Shown here piece after piece: positions 51,804 through 60,672 of a stretch of DNA of 64,000 bases. The DNA lies in NCBI GenBank assembly GCA_030537495.1, contig JAUNMH010000003.1, positions 62,001-126,000 of the forward strand, in the 5' to 3' direction. The position numbers were made by a program, and so were the translations under genes. The notes under the pieces were generated by a model. It made no database searches. It had not been told where the DNA came from and was given only the letters and a program-made list of their open reading frames with translations. The stretch is from Clostridia bacterium. GTDB taxonomy: Bacteria; Bacillota; Clostridia; Peptostreptococcales; Anaerovoracaceae. Within the stretch, counting starts at the first letter, position 1. The number at the start of each line of letters is the position of its first letter.

Positions 51804-53129
51804 ATGATGACAGAATTGAAACCTGAACTGGCTCTAGAGTTTAAACAGAAGACTGTTACACCGGATGAGGCAGTTAAGGTAATCAACAGCGGCGATACAG
51901 TGTATATCGGAACATGTTCTTCCGTTGCACATGTTTTGTGCGAGGCCTTGGGAGAGAGAAGTGATGAACTTGAAAATGTGCGTATTACCGGAGCTTTGAT
52001 TCAGAGACCTATGGGGATTTACAGTGGCAACGATCCTAAGGCTTTTAAGGCAATTTCATTTTTCATGGGGCCTCAGGAAAGAAATATGTATACTAAAGGA
52101 CTAGGCGAGTACACCAGCATTCATCTCAGCCAGGTTGACATTTTCTGCAAGGAAACTGCACCTGCCAGAGTAGCTTTTATGGAAGTATCCGAGCCCGATG
52201 AAGATGGCTACATGAGTTACGGCGCAACAGGCGTAGCGCTTCATAAATATGTCGATGAAAAAGCTGAAATCATCATCCTGCAGGTAAACAAAAACGTTCC
52301 ATCTGTTTATGGCGAGGACAATAAGATTCACATTTCACAGGCAAATATGGTTGTTTTCGCAGACGACGAGCTTTCCGGCATAGACGACCTGCCACCTGAC
52401 GACTCTGTTAAGAAAGTTTCCGATTTTCTTATTGAACAAATTCCAGACGGTGCGTGCATTCAGCTAGGCCTTGGCGGTATTTCCAACGCAGTAGGCTACG
52501 GTCTGATGAACAAAACCGACTTAGGAGCTCACACAGAGGTTATGTCTGAATCATTTATGCATCTAATGGAAGCAGGGGTTATGAACAATTCCAGAAAGAC
52601 ATATATGCCAGGTAAAACTGTGGCATCCTTTACTTTTGGAAGTAAGAAGCTGTACGAATTCATTGACCACAATGAAAATATGTATTATGCACCTTTCCCT
52701 GTGGTTAATGACGTCAGAAATATTGCGAAAAATGACAATATGATTTCCATTAATACAGCTCTTGCCATTGACCTGACAGGTCAGGTTTGTGCTGATAACA
52801 TAGCAGGCAGACAGTATAGCGGAGTTGGTGGGCAGATTGACTTTGTTCGCGGATCACAGCTTTCTAAGGGTGGAAAATCATTTATTGCAATTAATTCGTC
52901 ATATAACGATAAGAAGAAGGGTCTTACAAGTAAGATTGTTCCTAGACTTCCCGAACTTGCCAATGTTACAACTCCTCGTTCAGAAGTTCAGTATGTTGTA
53001 ACAGAACATGGCTGCATTAACCTTAAGCCGCTGACAAATAAGGCTAGAACCTTAGCTCTTATTGAGCTGGCTGCACCGGAATTCAGAGCAGAACTGACTG
53101 AGGAAGCGAAGAGAATAGGACTTCTATAG
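51804..53129 (+). CDS. acetyl-CoA hydrolase/CoA-transferase family protein
   Basis: 441-aa class I CoA-transferase of the 4-hydroxybutyrate / butyryl-CoA:acetate type. Landmarks are an N-terminal VYIGTCSSVAHVL, the mid-protein LGLGGISNAVG, a catalytic Glu probably in AHTEVMSES, GVGGQIDFVRGSQLSKGGKSFIA and YVVTEHGCINLKPLTNKAR. It transfers CoA between acetate and another short acyl group in fermentative anaerobes. The exact acyl partner cannot be told from sequence. GAGG lies 8 bp before the first of two adjacent ATG codons. Confidence 0.9.
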   Translation: MMTELKPELALEFKQKTVTPDEAVKVINSGDTVYIGTCSSVAHVLCEALGERSDELENVRITGALIQRPMGIYSGNDPKAFKAISFFMGPQERNMYTKGLGEYTSIHLSQVDIFCKETAPARVAFMEVSEPDEDGYMSYGATGVALHKYVDEKAEIIILQVNKNVPSVYGEDNKIHISQANMVVFADDELSGIDDLPPDDSVKKVSDFLIEQIPDGACIQLGLGGISNAVGYGLMNKTDLGAHTEVMSESFMHLMEAGVMNNSRKTYMPGKTVASFTFGSKKLYEFIDHNENMYYAPFPVVNDVRNIAKNDNMISINTALAIDLTGQVCADNIAGRQYSGVGGQIDFVRGSQLSKGGKSFIAINSSYNDKKKGLTSKIVPRLPELANVTTPRSEVQYVVTEHGCINLKPLTNKARTLALIELAAPEFRAELTEEAKRIGLL

Positions 53130-53164
53130 TCGGTGGCGAAAGCCGATTAGTGAGTTTTGATAAA

Positions 53165-53203
53165 AAATAAACCTCGTGTTCATTGAGAGCACGAGGTTTT
53201 TTG
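53165..53203. terminator. bidirectional terminator
   Basis: CCTCGTG (53172-53178) pairs with CACGAGG (53190-53196), with TTTTTT on the plus side and a T-rich run on the minus side. It serves the convergent CoA-transferase and permease genes. Confidence 0.85.
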
Positions 53204-53230
53204 TCATCTAAAGGTTCTTCTTTATTAGAA

Positions 53231-54658
53231 TTATACGATTAGGAAGAACTTGATTAAGAAGATTAGGGAAATTGCATAAGTTAATGCGGAAACTTCCTTT
53301 GCTCTTCCTGTAAACATCATAATGATGCTGTATGAAATCATGCCGATACCGATAGCGTGGCCGATTGAACCGGAAACTGGCATTGCGATTAGCATTAGTG
53401 CAACTGGAACTAGCTGAGTTGTATCACCGAAGTCAACGTTCTTTAATCCACCAAGCATGATAACTCCAACATAGATTAGAGCTGATGAAGTTGCTGCTGC
53501 AGGGATGATTGCTGCAATTGGTGCGATGAATAGACAAGCTAGGAACATGATTCCTGCAGTTAAAGATGTAAGTCCTGTTCTACCGCCTGCTTCTACACCA
53601 GATGCGGATTCAACGAATGTTGTAACTGTTGATGTACCTGTAAGTGCACCTGTAATTGTTCCGATAGCGTCAGCTGTAAGAGCTTCCTTCATCTTAGGCA
53701 TATTGCCTTCTTTATCAAGCATTCCAGCTCTTGAAGCAGTTCCTACAAGAGTTCCGATTGTGTCGAACATATCGATGATGCAGAATGTGATAATTAATGT
53801 AACAACTGTGAACCAACCGATCTGCATGATGTTAGAGAAGTTGAACTTGAACAATGTAGTTGCTGCCATGTCTCCGAATGCAGGTACGAATGATGCAGTT
53901 TCTAGAGCTGCAAATGGGTTAGTTCCTAGGAATAAGCCTTCGCCAATCCAGTAGATTACTGAAGATACAAGCATTCCAAGAAGTACGGAAGCTTTGATAC
54001 CTTTGTGGCTAAGAACAATGATTACGAATAGTCCGATGAACATTGTTACAACTGTAAGAACCATCTGAGCATATCCGCCGCCCATGTTTGTCTTTGCAAG
54101 AGCAGGTGTTAGAGAACCGAAGAAGTCTCTCATAACGAAGAATGGTCCACCTGTTTCTGAATAGATTCCAGCATTGGAGCCAAGTCCAATGTTAAGAAGC
54201 ATGATACCGATTGCAGGAGCGATTCCAAGTCTGATTCCAAGAGGAATTGCATCTACAATTTTTTCACGGATATTCAGGATGGAAAGAACCAGGAACACAA
54301 TTCCTTCAATAAGAATTATGCAAAGACCTGCCTGGAATGATTCCACATATGAAAGTCCTGTAATGCTTACAATGTTTGCGATAACGATTGCAAAGAAACT
54401 GTTAAGTCCCATACCAGGGGCCATTACGAATGGCTTGTTAGCGGCAAAGGCCATAACGAATGTACCAATTGCTGATGCGATACATGTTGCAAGGAACACG
54501 CCGTTCCATAGCTGTGGACCGCCGTCTGCGCCGAAGTTTGTTAAAAGATTCGGGTTCAAGGCGATGATATATGCCATGGTCATGAATGTTGTCAGACCGG
54601 CAAATATTTCAGTTCGCACAGTGGTATTGTTTTCTTTGAGTTTGAATAGTTTTTCCAT
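53231..54658 (-). CDS. NCS2 family purine permease
   Basis: 475 aa from the ATG at 54658 (TGAGGA 5-6 bp upstream); an upstream GTG four codons earlier overlaps that site. It is a polytopic NCS2/AzgA-type permease (FKLKENNTTVRTEIFAGLTTFMTMAYIIALNPNLL is diagnostic), with TSTVTTFVESASGVEAGGRTGLTSL in the second half, indicating hypoxanthine/guanine/adenine rather than uracil uptake. It has its own promoter and no purine riboswitch in the short leader. Confidence 0.92.
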   Translation of the reverse strand: MEKLFKLKENNTTVRTEIFAGLTTFMTMAYIIALNPNLLTNFGADGGPQLWNGVFLATCIASAIGTFVMAFAANKPFVMAPGMGLNSFFAIVIANIVSITGLSYVESFQAGLCIILIEGIVFLVLSILNIREKIVDAIPLGIRLGIAPAIGIMLLNIGLGSNAGIYSETGGPFFVMRDFFGSLTPALAKTNMGGGYAQMVLTVVTMFIGLFVIIVLSHKGIKASVLLGMLVSSVIYWIGEGLFLGTNPFAALETASFVPAFGDMAATTLFKFNFSNIMQIGWFTVVTLIITFCIIDMFDTIGTLVGTASRAGMLDKEGNMPKMKEALTADAIGTITGALTGTSTVTTFVESASGVEAGGRTGLTSLTAGIMFLACLFIAPIAAIIPAAATSSALIYVGVIMLGGLKNVDFGDTTQLVPVALMLIAMPVSGSIGHAIGIGMISYSIIMMFTGRAKEVSALTYAISLIFLIKFFLIV

Positions 54659-54702
54659 AAAAATCCTCACTTAACATAACGTAAAAATAAACCAACGAAT
54701 TG

Positions 54703-54731
54703 ATTATATTATAAGGAAATGTTTGTGTCAA
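54703..54731 (-). promoter_or_regulatory. promoter of the NCS2 permease
   Basis: On the minus strand: consensus TTGACA (54726-54731), a 17-bp spacer and consensus TATAAT (54703-54708). The start codon is 45 bp downstream. Confidence 0.85.
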
Positions 54732-54848
54732 ATTAAAGTGTAAAAGATTAAAAAAATATGATGAATTGTGTGGGTTTTGTGATAAAATGTTTATAATTTA
54801 TTTTATCTAGAAGTGATAAAAGGCAGAAGATTAAAGGAGGAAACGAAA

Positions 54849-55865
54849 ATGAAGAAAATTATTGCTATGGTGCTGGCGCTTACTCTTATCTTCACATTAT
54901 GTGGATGTATGTACACTGAGGATAACCTTGTTGTAAATAAGGACGGTTCAGGAAAGAGTACTACTTTTATTGAGGTTGATAAGGAGTCTTATGATACTCT
55001 TTGCAAGGATCTTGGTGAAGACCTGAATATCTTCGAGGGATATACACCTAAGGTTGTAGAAAAAGATGGTAAGAAGATTTATCAGGTTAAAGAAGAAGTT
55101 AATTTTAAGTCATATGATGAACTTGTTAAGGGCCTTAAACTTGCAGATTATGAAGGCGTAGTAGTAACAAAGAATAGCGTACGTTACTATATGTCAGCAA
55201 CTATGAGTGAGAAAGAATATAACGAGTCCAAAGCTCAGATGGCAGCAATGAACTCAGATATCGACTCATTGGTTAAATGCAATGTTAATATTACAATGCC
55301 TGAGAAAATTGTTGCTGTAAGCAAAAAAGGCAAGATTTCAGCAGATGGATACACTGCAAGCTTCAATCTTTGCACAAAGGACTTTACTGAAACTAATGAA
55401 TTCATGGTATCCACTGCAAAGGAAAGCGTCGCGCCAGATGTTAATGGAGCAACAGATGGCACTCGCTATAACAAGAGCGTAACTGTTAAGTTAAATGATG
55501 CAAGTGGAATTCAGAAAGCTGCATATTCTAAAGATGGCGGAAATGAAATTGCTATGGCTTTCACTCAGAAATTCACAAAGAATGGAACTTATTCCGTAAG
55601 AGCTAAGGATTATTATGGAAATGAGGCAAACTCAACCTTTGTAATTAAAGACACTAAGAAGCCAAGTGTTACAGGTGTTGCCAATAAGAAGACTTACAAG
55701 GGTGCAAGAAAAATTAAGTTCACAGATAACTGCGGCATTGTTAAGGCAACTCTTAATGGAAAGAAAATAGCAAGTGGCAAGAAGGTTAATAAAAAGGGAA
55801 GCTATAAGCTAGTTGTAACAGACGTAAATGGACTGAAGACAAGCGTGGCATTTAAGATAAAATAA
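54849..55865 (+). CDS. lipoprotein with Ig-like C-terminal region
   Basis: 338 aa from the ATG at 54849 (AAAGGAGG 8 bp upstream). The signal ends LIFTLCGC, with the second Cys as likely lipidated residue. Residues 25-190 resemble the LppM-like domain of clostridial lipoproteins (NLVVNKDGSGKSTTFIEVDKE). The remainder holds two short Ig/cadherin-like beta modules (NGTYSVRAKDYYGNEANSTFVIKD and KGSYKLVVTDVNGLKTSVAFKIK). Surface-anchored, function unknown. It is transcribed away from the NCS2 gene. Confidence 0.8.
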   Translation: MKKIIAMVLALTLIFTLCGCMYTEDNLVVNKDGSGKSTTFIEVDKESYDTLCKDLGEDLNIFEGYTPKVVEKDGKKIYQVKEEVNFKSYDELVKGLKLADYEGVVVTKNSVRYYMSATMSEKEYNESKAQMAAMNSDIDSLVKCNVNITMPEKIVAVSKKGKISADGYTASFNLCTKDFTETNEFMVSTAKESVAPDVNGATDGTRYNKSVTVKLNDASGIQKAAYSKDGGNEIAMAFTQKFTKNGTYSVRAKDYYGNEANSTFVIKDTKKPSVTGVANKKTYKGARKIKFTDNCGIVKATLNGKKIASGKKVNKKGSYKLVVTDVNGLKTSVAFKIK

Positions 55866-55909
55866 AGCAAAATAAGCGCATGTTCTAGTGTGTTCTAGGT
55901 AAATAGATT

Positions 55910-55938
55910 TTGACATAGAACTTCAACTATGCTAAAAT
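55910..55938 (+). promoter_or_regulatory. promoter of the cation/Ca2+ antiporter
   Basis: Consensus TTGACA (55910-55915), a 17-bp spacer and TAAAAT (55933-55938). Confidence 0.75.
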
Positions 55939-56009
55939 AATTATTTGCTATAGTCTTATTATGATTTAGTATATTTCATTACGATTAAAAGGAATGTGAG
56001 GGTTAAATT

Positions 56010-56975
56010 TTGATTTTTGTAAAGTACCTTATTACAGTTGTCATAGTGGTTTTCCTGTCAGTTAAGGCATCACACTATGTAGATTTATTAGATAAGAAAA
56101 CAAATCTATCAGGAGCCTTTCTAGGAGGAATAATGCTGTCCGCAGTAACATCCCTTCCAGAATTATTTACAAGCCTAACATCAGTTTTTCTAGTAGGAGA
56201 ACCGGACATGTGTCTAGGCAACGTACTAGGAAGCGACCTGTTCAATTTAGCAGCGCTGGCAACTATAATACTTGTATATTTTAAGGGATTTAACAAAAGT
56301 GTTTTTTCCTCATCATATAGAATGGTAGCTTTTGCAGTGCTCGCCATATATATTTCTCTGGGACTTAACTTTATCGGAGCGATTAATTTCAGCGTGTTCA
56401 CTGTGAGCATTACATCATTATTTATTATTGCTACATATGCAGTTGGAGTAAAATATCTTTCTGCGGCAAGTGATGTAATCTCTGATGAGGAAGAACTTAA
56501 GATTCAGGCAAGCAAGTCCTCACCGCTATCAGTTAAGCAGGTGGGAACAAGATTTTTCTTCGCAGGCCTGGGCATCATAGTCTTCAGTATTCTGTTGACA
56601 GAGTATACAGACCAGGTAGCAGATAGATTGAATATTGGCGCAGGTTTTGCTGGTGCATTGTTCCTAGGAATTGCGACATCTCTGCCTGAAGTTACATCAA
56701 CAATTACGCTGTTTAAGATGAAAAACTATAATATCGCAATTGGCAATATTATAGGAAGTAACTTATTCAACTTCATTATTTTAGCACTAGCTGATGTAAT
56801 CAGTCTTTCAGAGGAGCTATATGCATTCCCAGACCTACAGATAAAGGTACTTGAAATCTGCGGACTAATAGCAACGCCTTTATTCTATGTTTTGATTAAA
56901 ACTAGAAATAAGACGTTGAGAGCTGCATGTAGTGTAGGAATCATAGGAAGCTACTTTGCATTCCTGCTAATATAA
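56010..56975 (+). CDS. Na+/Ca2+ exchanger family (CaxA/YrbG-like) antiporter
   Basis: 321 aa with a TTG start at 56010; TGTGAGGG lies 7 bp upstream, and the next ATG would remove the first membrane segment. Two inverted homologous halves each carry the alpha-repeat signature: AFLGGIMLSAVTSLPELFTSL with NVLGSDLFNL, and ALFLGIATSLPEVTSTI with NIIGSNLFNF. About ten hydrophobic segments are present. It exchanges Ca2+ or another cation against Na+ or H+. Confidence 0.9.
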   Translation: MIFVKYLITVVIVVFLSVKASHYVDLLDKKTNLSGAFLGGIMLSAVTSLPELFTSLTSVFLVGEPDMCLGNVLGSDLFNLAALATIILVYFKGFNKSVFSSSYRMVAFAVLAIYISLGLNFIGAINFSVFTVSITSLFIIATYAVGVKYLSAASDVISDEEELKIQASKSSPLSVKQVGTRFFFAGLGIIVFSILLTEYTDQVADRLNIGAGFAGALFLGIATSLPEVTSTITLFKMKNYNIAIGNIIGSNLFNFIILALADVISLSEELYAFPDLQIKVLEICGLIATPLFYVLIKTRNKTLRAACSVGIIGSYFAFLLI

Positions 56976-57004
56976 AATCATATAAACCAAGAGCAAAAAT
57001 AAAG

Positions 57005-57044
57005 CCTCCGGATATCACATTAAAAGTGAAAACCGGAGGTTTTT
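57005..57044. terminator. bidirectional terminator
   Basis: CCTCCGG (57005-57011) pairs with CCGGAGG (57033-57039), with TTTTT on the plus side and a T-rich tract on the minus side. It separates the convergent antiporter and dehydrogenase genes. Confidence 0.8.
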
Positions 57045-57956
57045 CTAAACTATTCTATTTAAATCTCCGCCCTCAATCCAGCTCTTCAGATTAGCTTCGC
57101 AGATGTCAATTAAGTGTCCACGAGTTTCTGTAGGAAGCCATGATACATGAGGCGTAACTATAACGTTAGGCATTTCGATTAGCTCGTTAGGAGCTGTAGG
57201 CGGTTCTACTCCCACTACATCCAGGCCTGCTGCGGCGATTTTTCCAGACTTCAGAGACTCTACTAAATCAGCCTCATTTACAAGTCCGCCTCGGGCAGTA
57301 TTAATAAGGATTGCGCCGTCTTTCATCTGCGCGATGAATTCCTTGTTGATGAATCCTTTGTTGTTGGCATCAAGAGGGCAGTGTAGAGTCACAATGTCAG
57401 ACTTTATAGCAGCTTCTCTATCTCTGCTGTAAATGTTAACCTTCATGCCAAAGGCTTCTGCCAAAACAGCAACTCTTTTACCTATATTACCGTAGCCGAT
57501 GATTCCCAAGGATTTTCCTGCCAGTAGAGATAATTTTCCCGCATAGAAGGTGAAGTCCTCGCTGGCGTACCATTTTCCGTCCTTAACGGCATCGTTGTAT
57601 GTTCCAACCAGGTTGGTTATTTCCAAAAGCAATGCGAAGGTGTGCTGCGCAACGGCGTCAGTGGAGTAGGCGGGCACATTGCAAACGGCAATCCCGTGGT
57701 CACTAGCTGCCTCAAGATCAATTTTATCAAAACCAGTAGCCGTAACCCCCAGGAATTTCAGGTTAGGGCACTTTTCCATAATTTCACGAGTAATGTAACA
57801 TTTATTTGTAAAGATGGCTTCGCTGTCACCAATTCTTTCGATAATCTTATCTTTTGGAGTCAAATCGTAGCATTTAAATTCTCCGTATTTTTCAAATCCT
57901 GACCAGGAAAGATCACCTGGATTTACAAGGTATCCATCTAAAATTGTAATTTTCAT
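57045..57956 (-). CDS. D-2-hydroxyacid dehydrogenase
   Basis: 303-aa NAD-dependent dehydrogenase of the D-isomer family. Visible are VTATGFDKIDLEAA, the Rossmann loop GIIGYGNIGKRVAVLAEAFGMKV, HCPLDANNKGFI, the catalytic Arg in INTARGGLVNEADLV, Glu in LDVVGVEPP, and His in VTPHVSW. The substrate (lactate, glycerate/hydroxypyruvate or another 2-oxo acid) cannot be fixed; the sequence looks most like glycerate dehydrogenase-type members. TAGGAGA lies 8 bp before the ATG. Confidence 0.92.
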   Translation of the reverse strand: MKITILDGYLVNPGDLSWSGFEKYGEFKCYDLTPKDKIIERIGDSEAIFTNKCYITREIMEKCPNLKFLGVTATGFDKIDLEAASDHGIAVCNVPAYSTDAVAQHTFALLLEITNLVGTYNDAVKDGKWYASEDFTFYAGKLSLLAGKSLGIIGYGNIGKRVAVLAEAFGMKVNIYSRDREAAIKSDIVTLHCPLDANNKGFINKEFIAQMKDGAILINTARGGLVNEADLVESLKSGKIAAAGLDVVGVEPPTAPNELIEMPNVIVTPHVSWLPTETRGHLIDICEANLKSWIEGGDLNRIV

Positions 57957-58070
57957 AAGTCAATCTCCTATTAAATTATCAGTTAATATATTTTTAACAC
58001 AATTTATTCTACCATATTTACAGTCAACTATGGTATAATTATCTTGAAAAAATATGTTTTGGAGAGAAAT

Positions 58071-58676
58071 ATGGAAAAGAATACAATTATAGCAGCAACA
58101 AGAAATGCTCATAAAATTATAGAAATTGAAGCAATTACAAAGAAGTTTGGAATGAACATCATCTCAAGAGATGACGCAGGTATTCCGAAGGATGAAATTG
58201 AAGAAGATGGAACAACCTTCGAAGAAAACTCTTTTAAAAAGGCTAACGAGATTATGAAAATCTGTGGACAGATAACTATTGCAGACGATTCAGGAATTGC
58301 AGTAGATTATCTTGGAGGAGCGCCTGGAATCTATTCTGCAAGATATGCAGGTGAAGAATGCGATGACGCTGCAAACAGAATTAAGATGCTAAAAGAGCTT
58401 GAAGGAGTTCCTGAAGAAAAGCGTGGAGCTAAGTATGTATGCGTGATTACTATGGTTTTCCCAGATGGAGAAACCCTTGTAGCGAGAGGCGAGTGCAAGG
58501 GACGCATAGGATTTACTGAAATAGGAAGTAACGGCTTTGGATATGATTCCATCTTCATCCCTGAAGGTTTTGATAAAACTTTTGCGGAGTTTGAACCTGA
58601 GGAAAAGAACAAGATGAGTCACAGAGCTGAAGCACTTATAAAGCTAGAGCAGCTTTTGGAGGAAAGGAATAAATAA
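58071..58676 (+). CDS. rdgB: XTP/dITP diphosphatase (RdgB/HAM1)
   Basis: Removes non-canonical purine nucleoside triphosphates from the pool. 201 aa from the ATG at 58071 (GGAGAG 4 bp upstream). IIAATRNAHKIIEIEAI, EDGTTFEENSFKKA, ADDSGIAVDYLGGAPGIYSARYAGE, GFGYDSIFIPEG and KNKMSHRAEAL cover all family motifs. The next gene starts 3 bp after its stop. Confidence 0.95.
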   Translation: MEKNTIIAATRNAHKIIEIEAITKKFGMNIISRDDAGIPKDEIEEDGTTFEENSFKKANEIMKICGQITIADDSGIAVDYLGGAPGIYSARYAGEECDDAANRIKMLKELEGVPEEKRGAKYVCVITMVFPDGETLVARGECKGRIGFTEIGSNGFGYDSIFIPEGFDKTFAEFEPEEKNKMSHRAEALIKLEQLLEERNK

Positions 58677-58679
58677 CCT

Positions 58680-59495
58680 ATGTTGGATAGAGTTATCAAG
58701 ATGGTTGCATTGGGAATCAAGCAGTTCAGCGATCCTTACTATCAAGGTTTTGCGGCGCAGATTTCCTTCTATACAATGCTGTCTCTCGTTCCGACGCTAA
58801 TTGTACTGTCGCAGATGCTTGGTATTATGGATGTATCCCTTGAATTTCTTGCAAAGTGGATAGATTTATATGTAGCTCCGAGTATGGCGGGTACGGTGAA
58901 GCAACTCATAAGATATGAGCCAGCTATAACCTCCAATATCATAATGGTTGTTATGGCTATATGGGCGGCTTCTAAGGCTCAGTTTTCACTTATGAGAATT
59001 GCAAACTACACATATAGTGACGGAAGAACTACGGGAAAATTTTTCCGTGAGAGAATTAGAGCTATGAAGACAATGGCAATGATGCTTTTTACAATTGCCT
59101 TCGTTATAATCATGCTCATATATGGACCAAGCATTTTCAAACTGGTATTTGGAAAAACCTTTGTAGGGAGTGTTCTTGATATTTTATGGAAGTGGTTTAG
59201 ATGGCCTGTTATGGCGCTTATGTACTTCCTTATGGTATCATATGTGTACTACGTGCTTCCTTACGAGAAACTTCATTTTAGGGAACTTATGCCGGGAAGT
59301 ATTTTCGCTTCAATAGGAATGTTGGTTGTAACAGTTTGTTACTCTACATATACAAGCATAGCAGTTGGAAATGACATACTTTACGGATCCCTTTCAAGTA
59401 TAGTGGCCCTTATGATGTGGTTCTATTTCATATCATGGGTACTCTGTCTGGGGATACTTATGAACAAGGTTTGGAAGGACACAAAGGAATTATAA
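58680..59495 (+). CDS. YihY/UPF0761 family membrane protein
   Basis: 271 aa with six hydrophobic segments. The start matches the YihY (once called BrkB) family: FSDPYYQGFAAQISFYTMLSLVPTLIVLSQ, then IMVVMAIWAASKAQFSLMRIANYTY and YGSLSSIVALMMWFYFISWVLCLGILMNKVW. Despite older annotation it is not an RNase BN. The function remains unclear; a membrane transport or envelope role is assumed. It is coupled to rdgB. Confidence 0.88.
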   Translation: MLDRVIKMVALGIKQFSDPYYQGFAAQISFYTMLSLVPTLIVLSQMLGIMDVSLEFLAKWIDLYVAPSMAGTVKQLIRYEPAITSNIIMVVMAIWAASKAQFSLMRIANYTYSDGRTTGKFFRERIRAMKTMAMMLFTIAFVIIMLIYGPSIFKLVFGKTFVGSVLDILWKWFRWPVMALMYFLMVSYVYYVLPYEKLHFRELMPGSIFASIGMLVVTVCYSTYTSIAVGNDILYGSLSSIVALMMWFYFISWVLCLGILMNKVWKDTKEL

Positions 59496-59538
59496 GGGAA
59501 AAAGGATTAGAAATATATTGGTAGAGAGGTTATTAGAT

Positions 59539-60438
59539 ATGAAGAAAGTTTTGATAATATTAAATCCGTGCGCGGGTACAAGGCAGGCAAACAGATATTT
59601 TGCGGAAATAGTAGACACATTCTGTAAGGCGGACTACCAGGTTTCTGTTGAGACAACGGCAAAATCAGGAGACGGAACAGTAATAGCAAGGGAGCGCGCC
59701 GAGGAATTTGACCTTATGGTCGGAATCGGTGGAGACGGCACTTTCAACGAAGTTGTTGCAGGTGTTCTTGAGTCAGGAAAGGATATTCCAATTGGATATA
59801 TTCCTGCAGGCAGCACTAACGACTTTGCTAATAGTATGGGAATCTCTACTAATATATTGCAGGCAGCGAGAGATATTGTAGAAAGCGAGCCTATGAAGTT
59901 AGATATCGGAACTTTTAATGGCAGATACTTCTCATATGTTGCCTCCTTTGGTGCCTTCACCAGAGCCTCATATGAAGCGCCTCAGAGCATAAAAAATGCC
60001 CTTGGACATCTAGCCTACATCTTAGAAGGAATCAAGGATATCCCAAGTTTGGCACCTCTAGAAGTGAGAGTCAGCATGGAAGATGGTGTCTATGGGGGGA
60101 AGTACCTCTTTGGAGCAGTGTGTAACTCCACGTCAGTAGGAGGCATTTTAACTTTATCCGAGGACTACGTAGATATGAACGACGGAAAATTTGAAGTTCT
60201 TCTCATTAAATCGCCGGCTAATATTATTGAACTTAATCAGATTCTTTTTGCTCTGTCCACAGGGAATTATATGAACTGTAATATGATTTCCTTCTTCTCA
60301 AGTGGCGATTTGGAAATAGAAGCAAGCAGAGATATGCCATGGTCTCTTGACGGAGAATATCAGGAAGGAAGCGAAAAAATTCATATAAAAAATATCAGAA
60401 GTGCGATTAAATTGATGACAAAGAAAACTGGAAAATAG
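59539..60438 (+). CDS. diacylglycerol/lipid kinase, YegS/DgkB family
   Basis: 299 aa from the ATG at 59539 (AGAGAGG 9 bp upstream); a TTG 7 codons earlier is possible. It has the DAGK catalytic fold with ILNPCAGTRQANRYF, GIGGDGTFNEVVAGV and YIPAGSTNDFANSMGI, and a C-terminal beta domain with NDGKFEVLLIK and WSLDGEY. It phosphorylates diacylglycerol or a similar lipid at the membrane, probably recycling lipid-teichoic-acid by-products. A strong terminator follows. Confidence 0.92.
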   Translation: MKKVLIILNPCAGTRQANRYFAEIVDTFCKADYQVSVETTAKSGDGTVIARERAEEFDLMVGIGGDGTFNEVVAGVLESGKDIPIGYIPAGSTNDFANSMGISTNILQAARDIVESEPMKLDIGTFNGRYFSYVASFGAFTRASYEAPQSIKNALGHLAYILEGIKDIPSLAPLEVRVSMEDGVYGGKYLFGAVCNSTSVGGILTLSEDYVDMNDGKFEVLLIKSPANIIELNQILFALSTGNYMNCNMISFFSSGDLEIEASRDMPWSLDGEYQEGSEKIHIKNIRSAIKLMTKKTGK

Positions 60439-60492
60439 TGGGAATTACTGGATATTTCACCATGTGACATAAAAAAACTTGAATAAATATGC

Positions 60493-60546
60493 ATACAACC
60501 TTGTAGTTTTTAAAATGTTTTTTTAAAGATACAAGGTTGTATTTTT
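60493..60546 (+). terminator. intrinsic terminator after the lipid kinase gene
   Basis: A perfect 13-bp stem (60493-60505 with 60530-60542) with an AT-rich loop is followed by TTTT. It is the strongest hairpin in this part of the window. Confidence 0.85.
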
Positions 60547-60600
60547 AAGGGTTTATGGCTGTTATCTATGTGAAGAAAATGTGAAATTCATTCATAAAGG

Positions 60601-60629
60601 TTGACAAGTTTATGCATATAGGTTAATCT
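60601..60629 (+). promoter_or_regulatory. promoter of the NlpC/P60 gene
   Basis: TTGACA (60601-60606), a 17-bp spacer and TAATCT (60624-60629). The leader of about 40 nt leaves no room for a c-di-AMP (ydaO) riboswitch. Confidence 0.7.
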
Positions 60630-60672
60630 ATCACTTGTCCAAACGTTATTGGAAGTGAAGGAAAGGATTATT

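Noticed and set aside
53505..53954. 149-codon plus-strand frame
   Set aside because: Antisense shadow of the NCS2 permease gene; no ribosome site, and the opposite strand encodes a clear family member.
54659..54725. purine riboswitch controlling the NCS2 permease
   Set aside because: The transcribed leader is about 40 nt, shorter than the aptamer, and lacks its loops.
60607..60672. c-di-AMP (ydaO) riboswitch before the LysM/G5/NlpC gene
   Set aside because: Such genes often carry one, but the promoter leaves only about 40 nt of leader.
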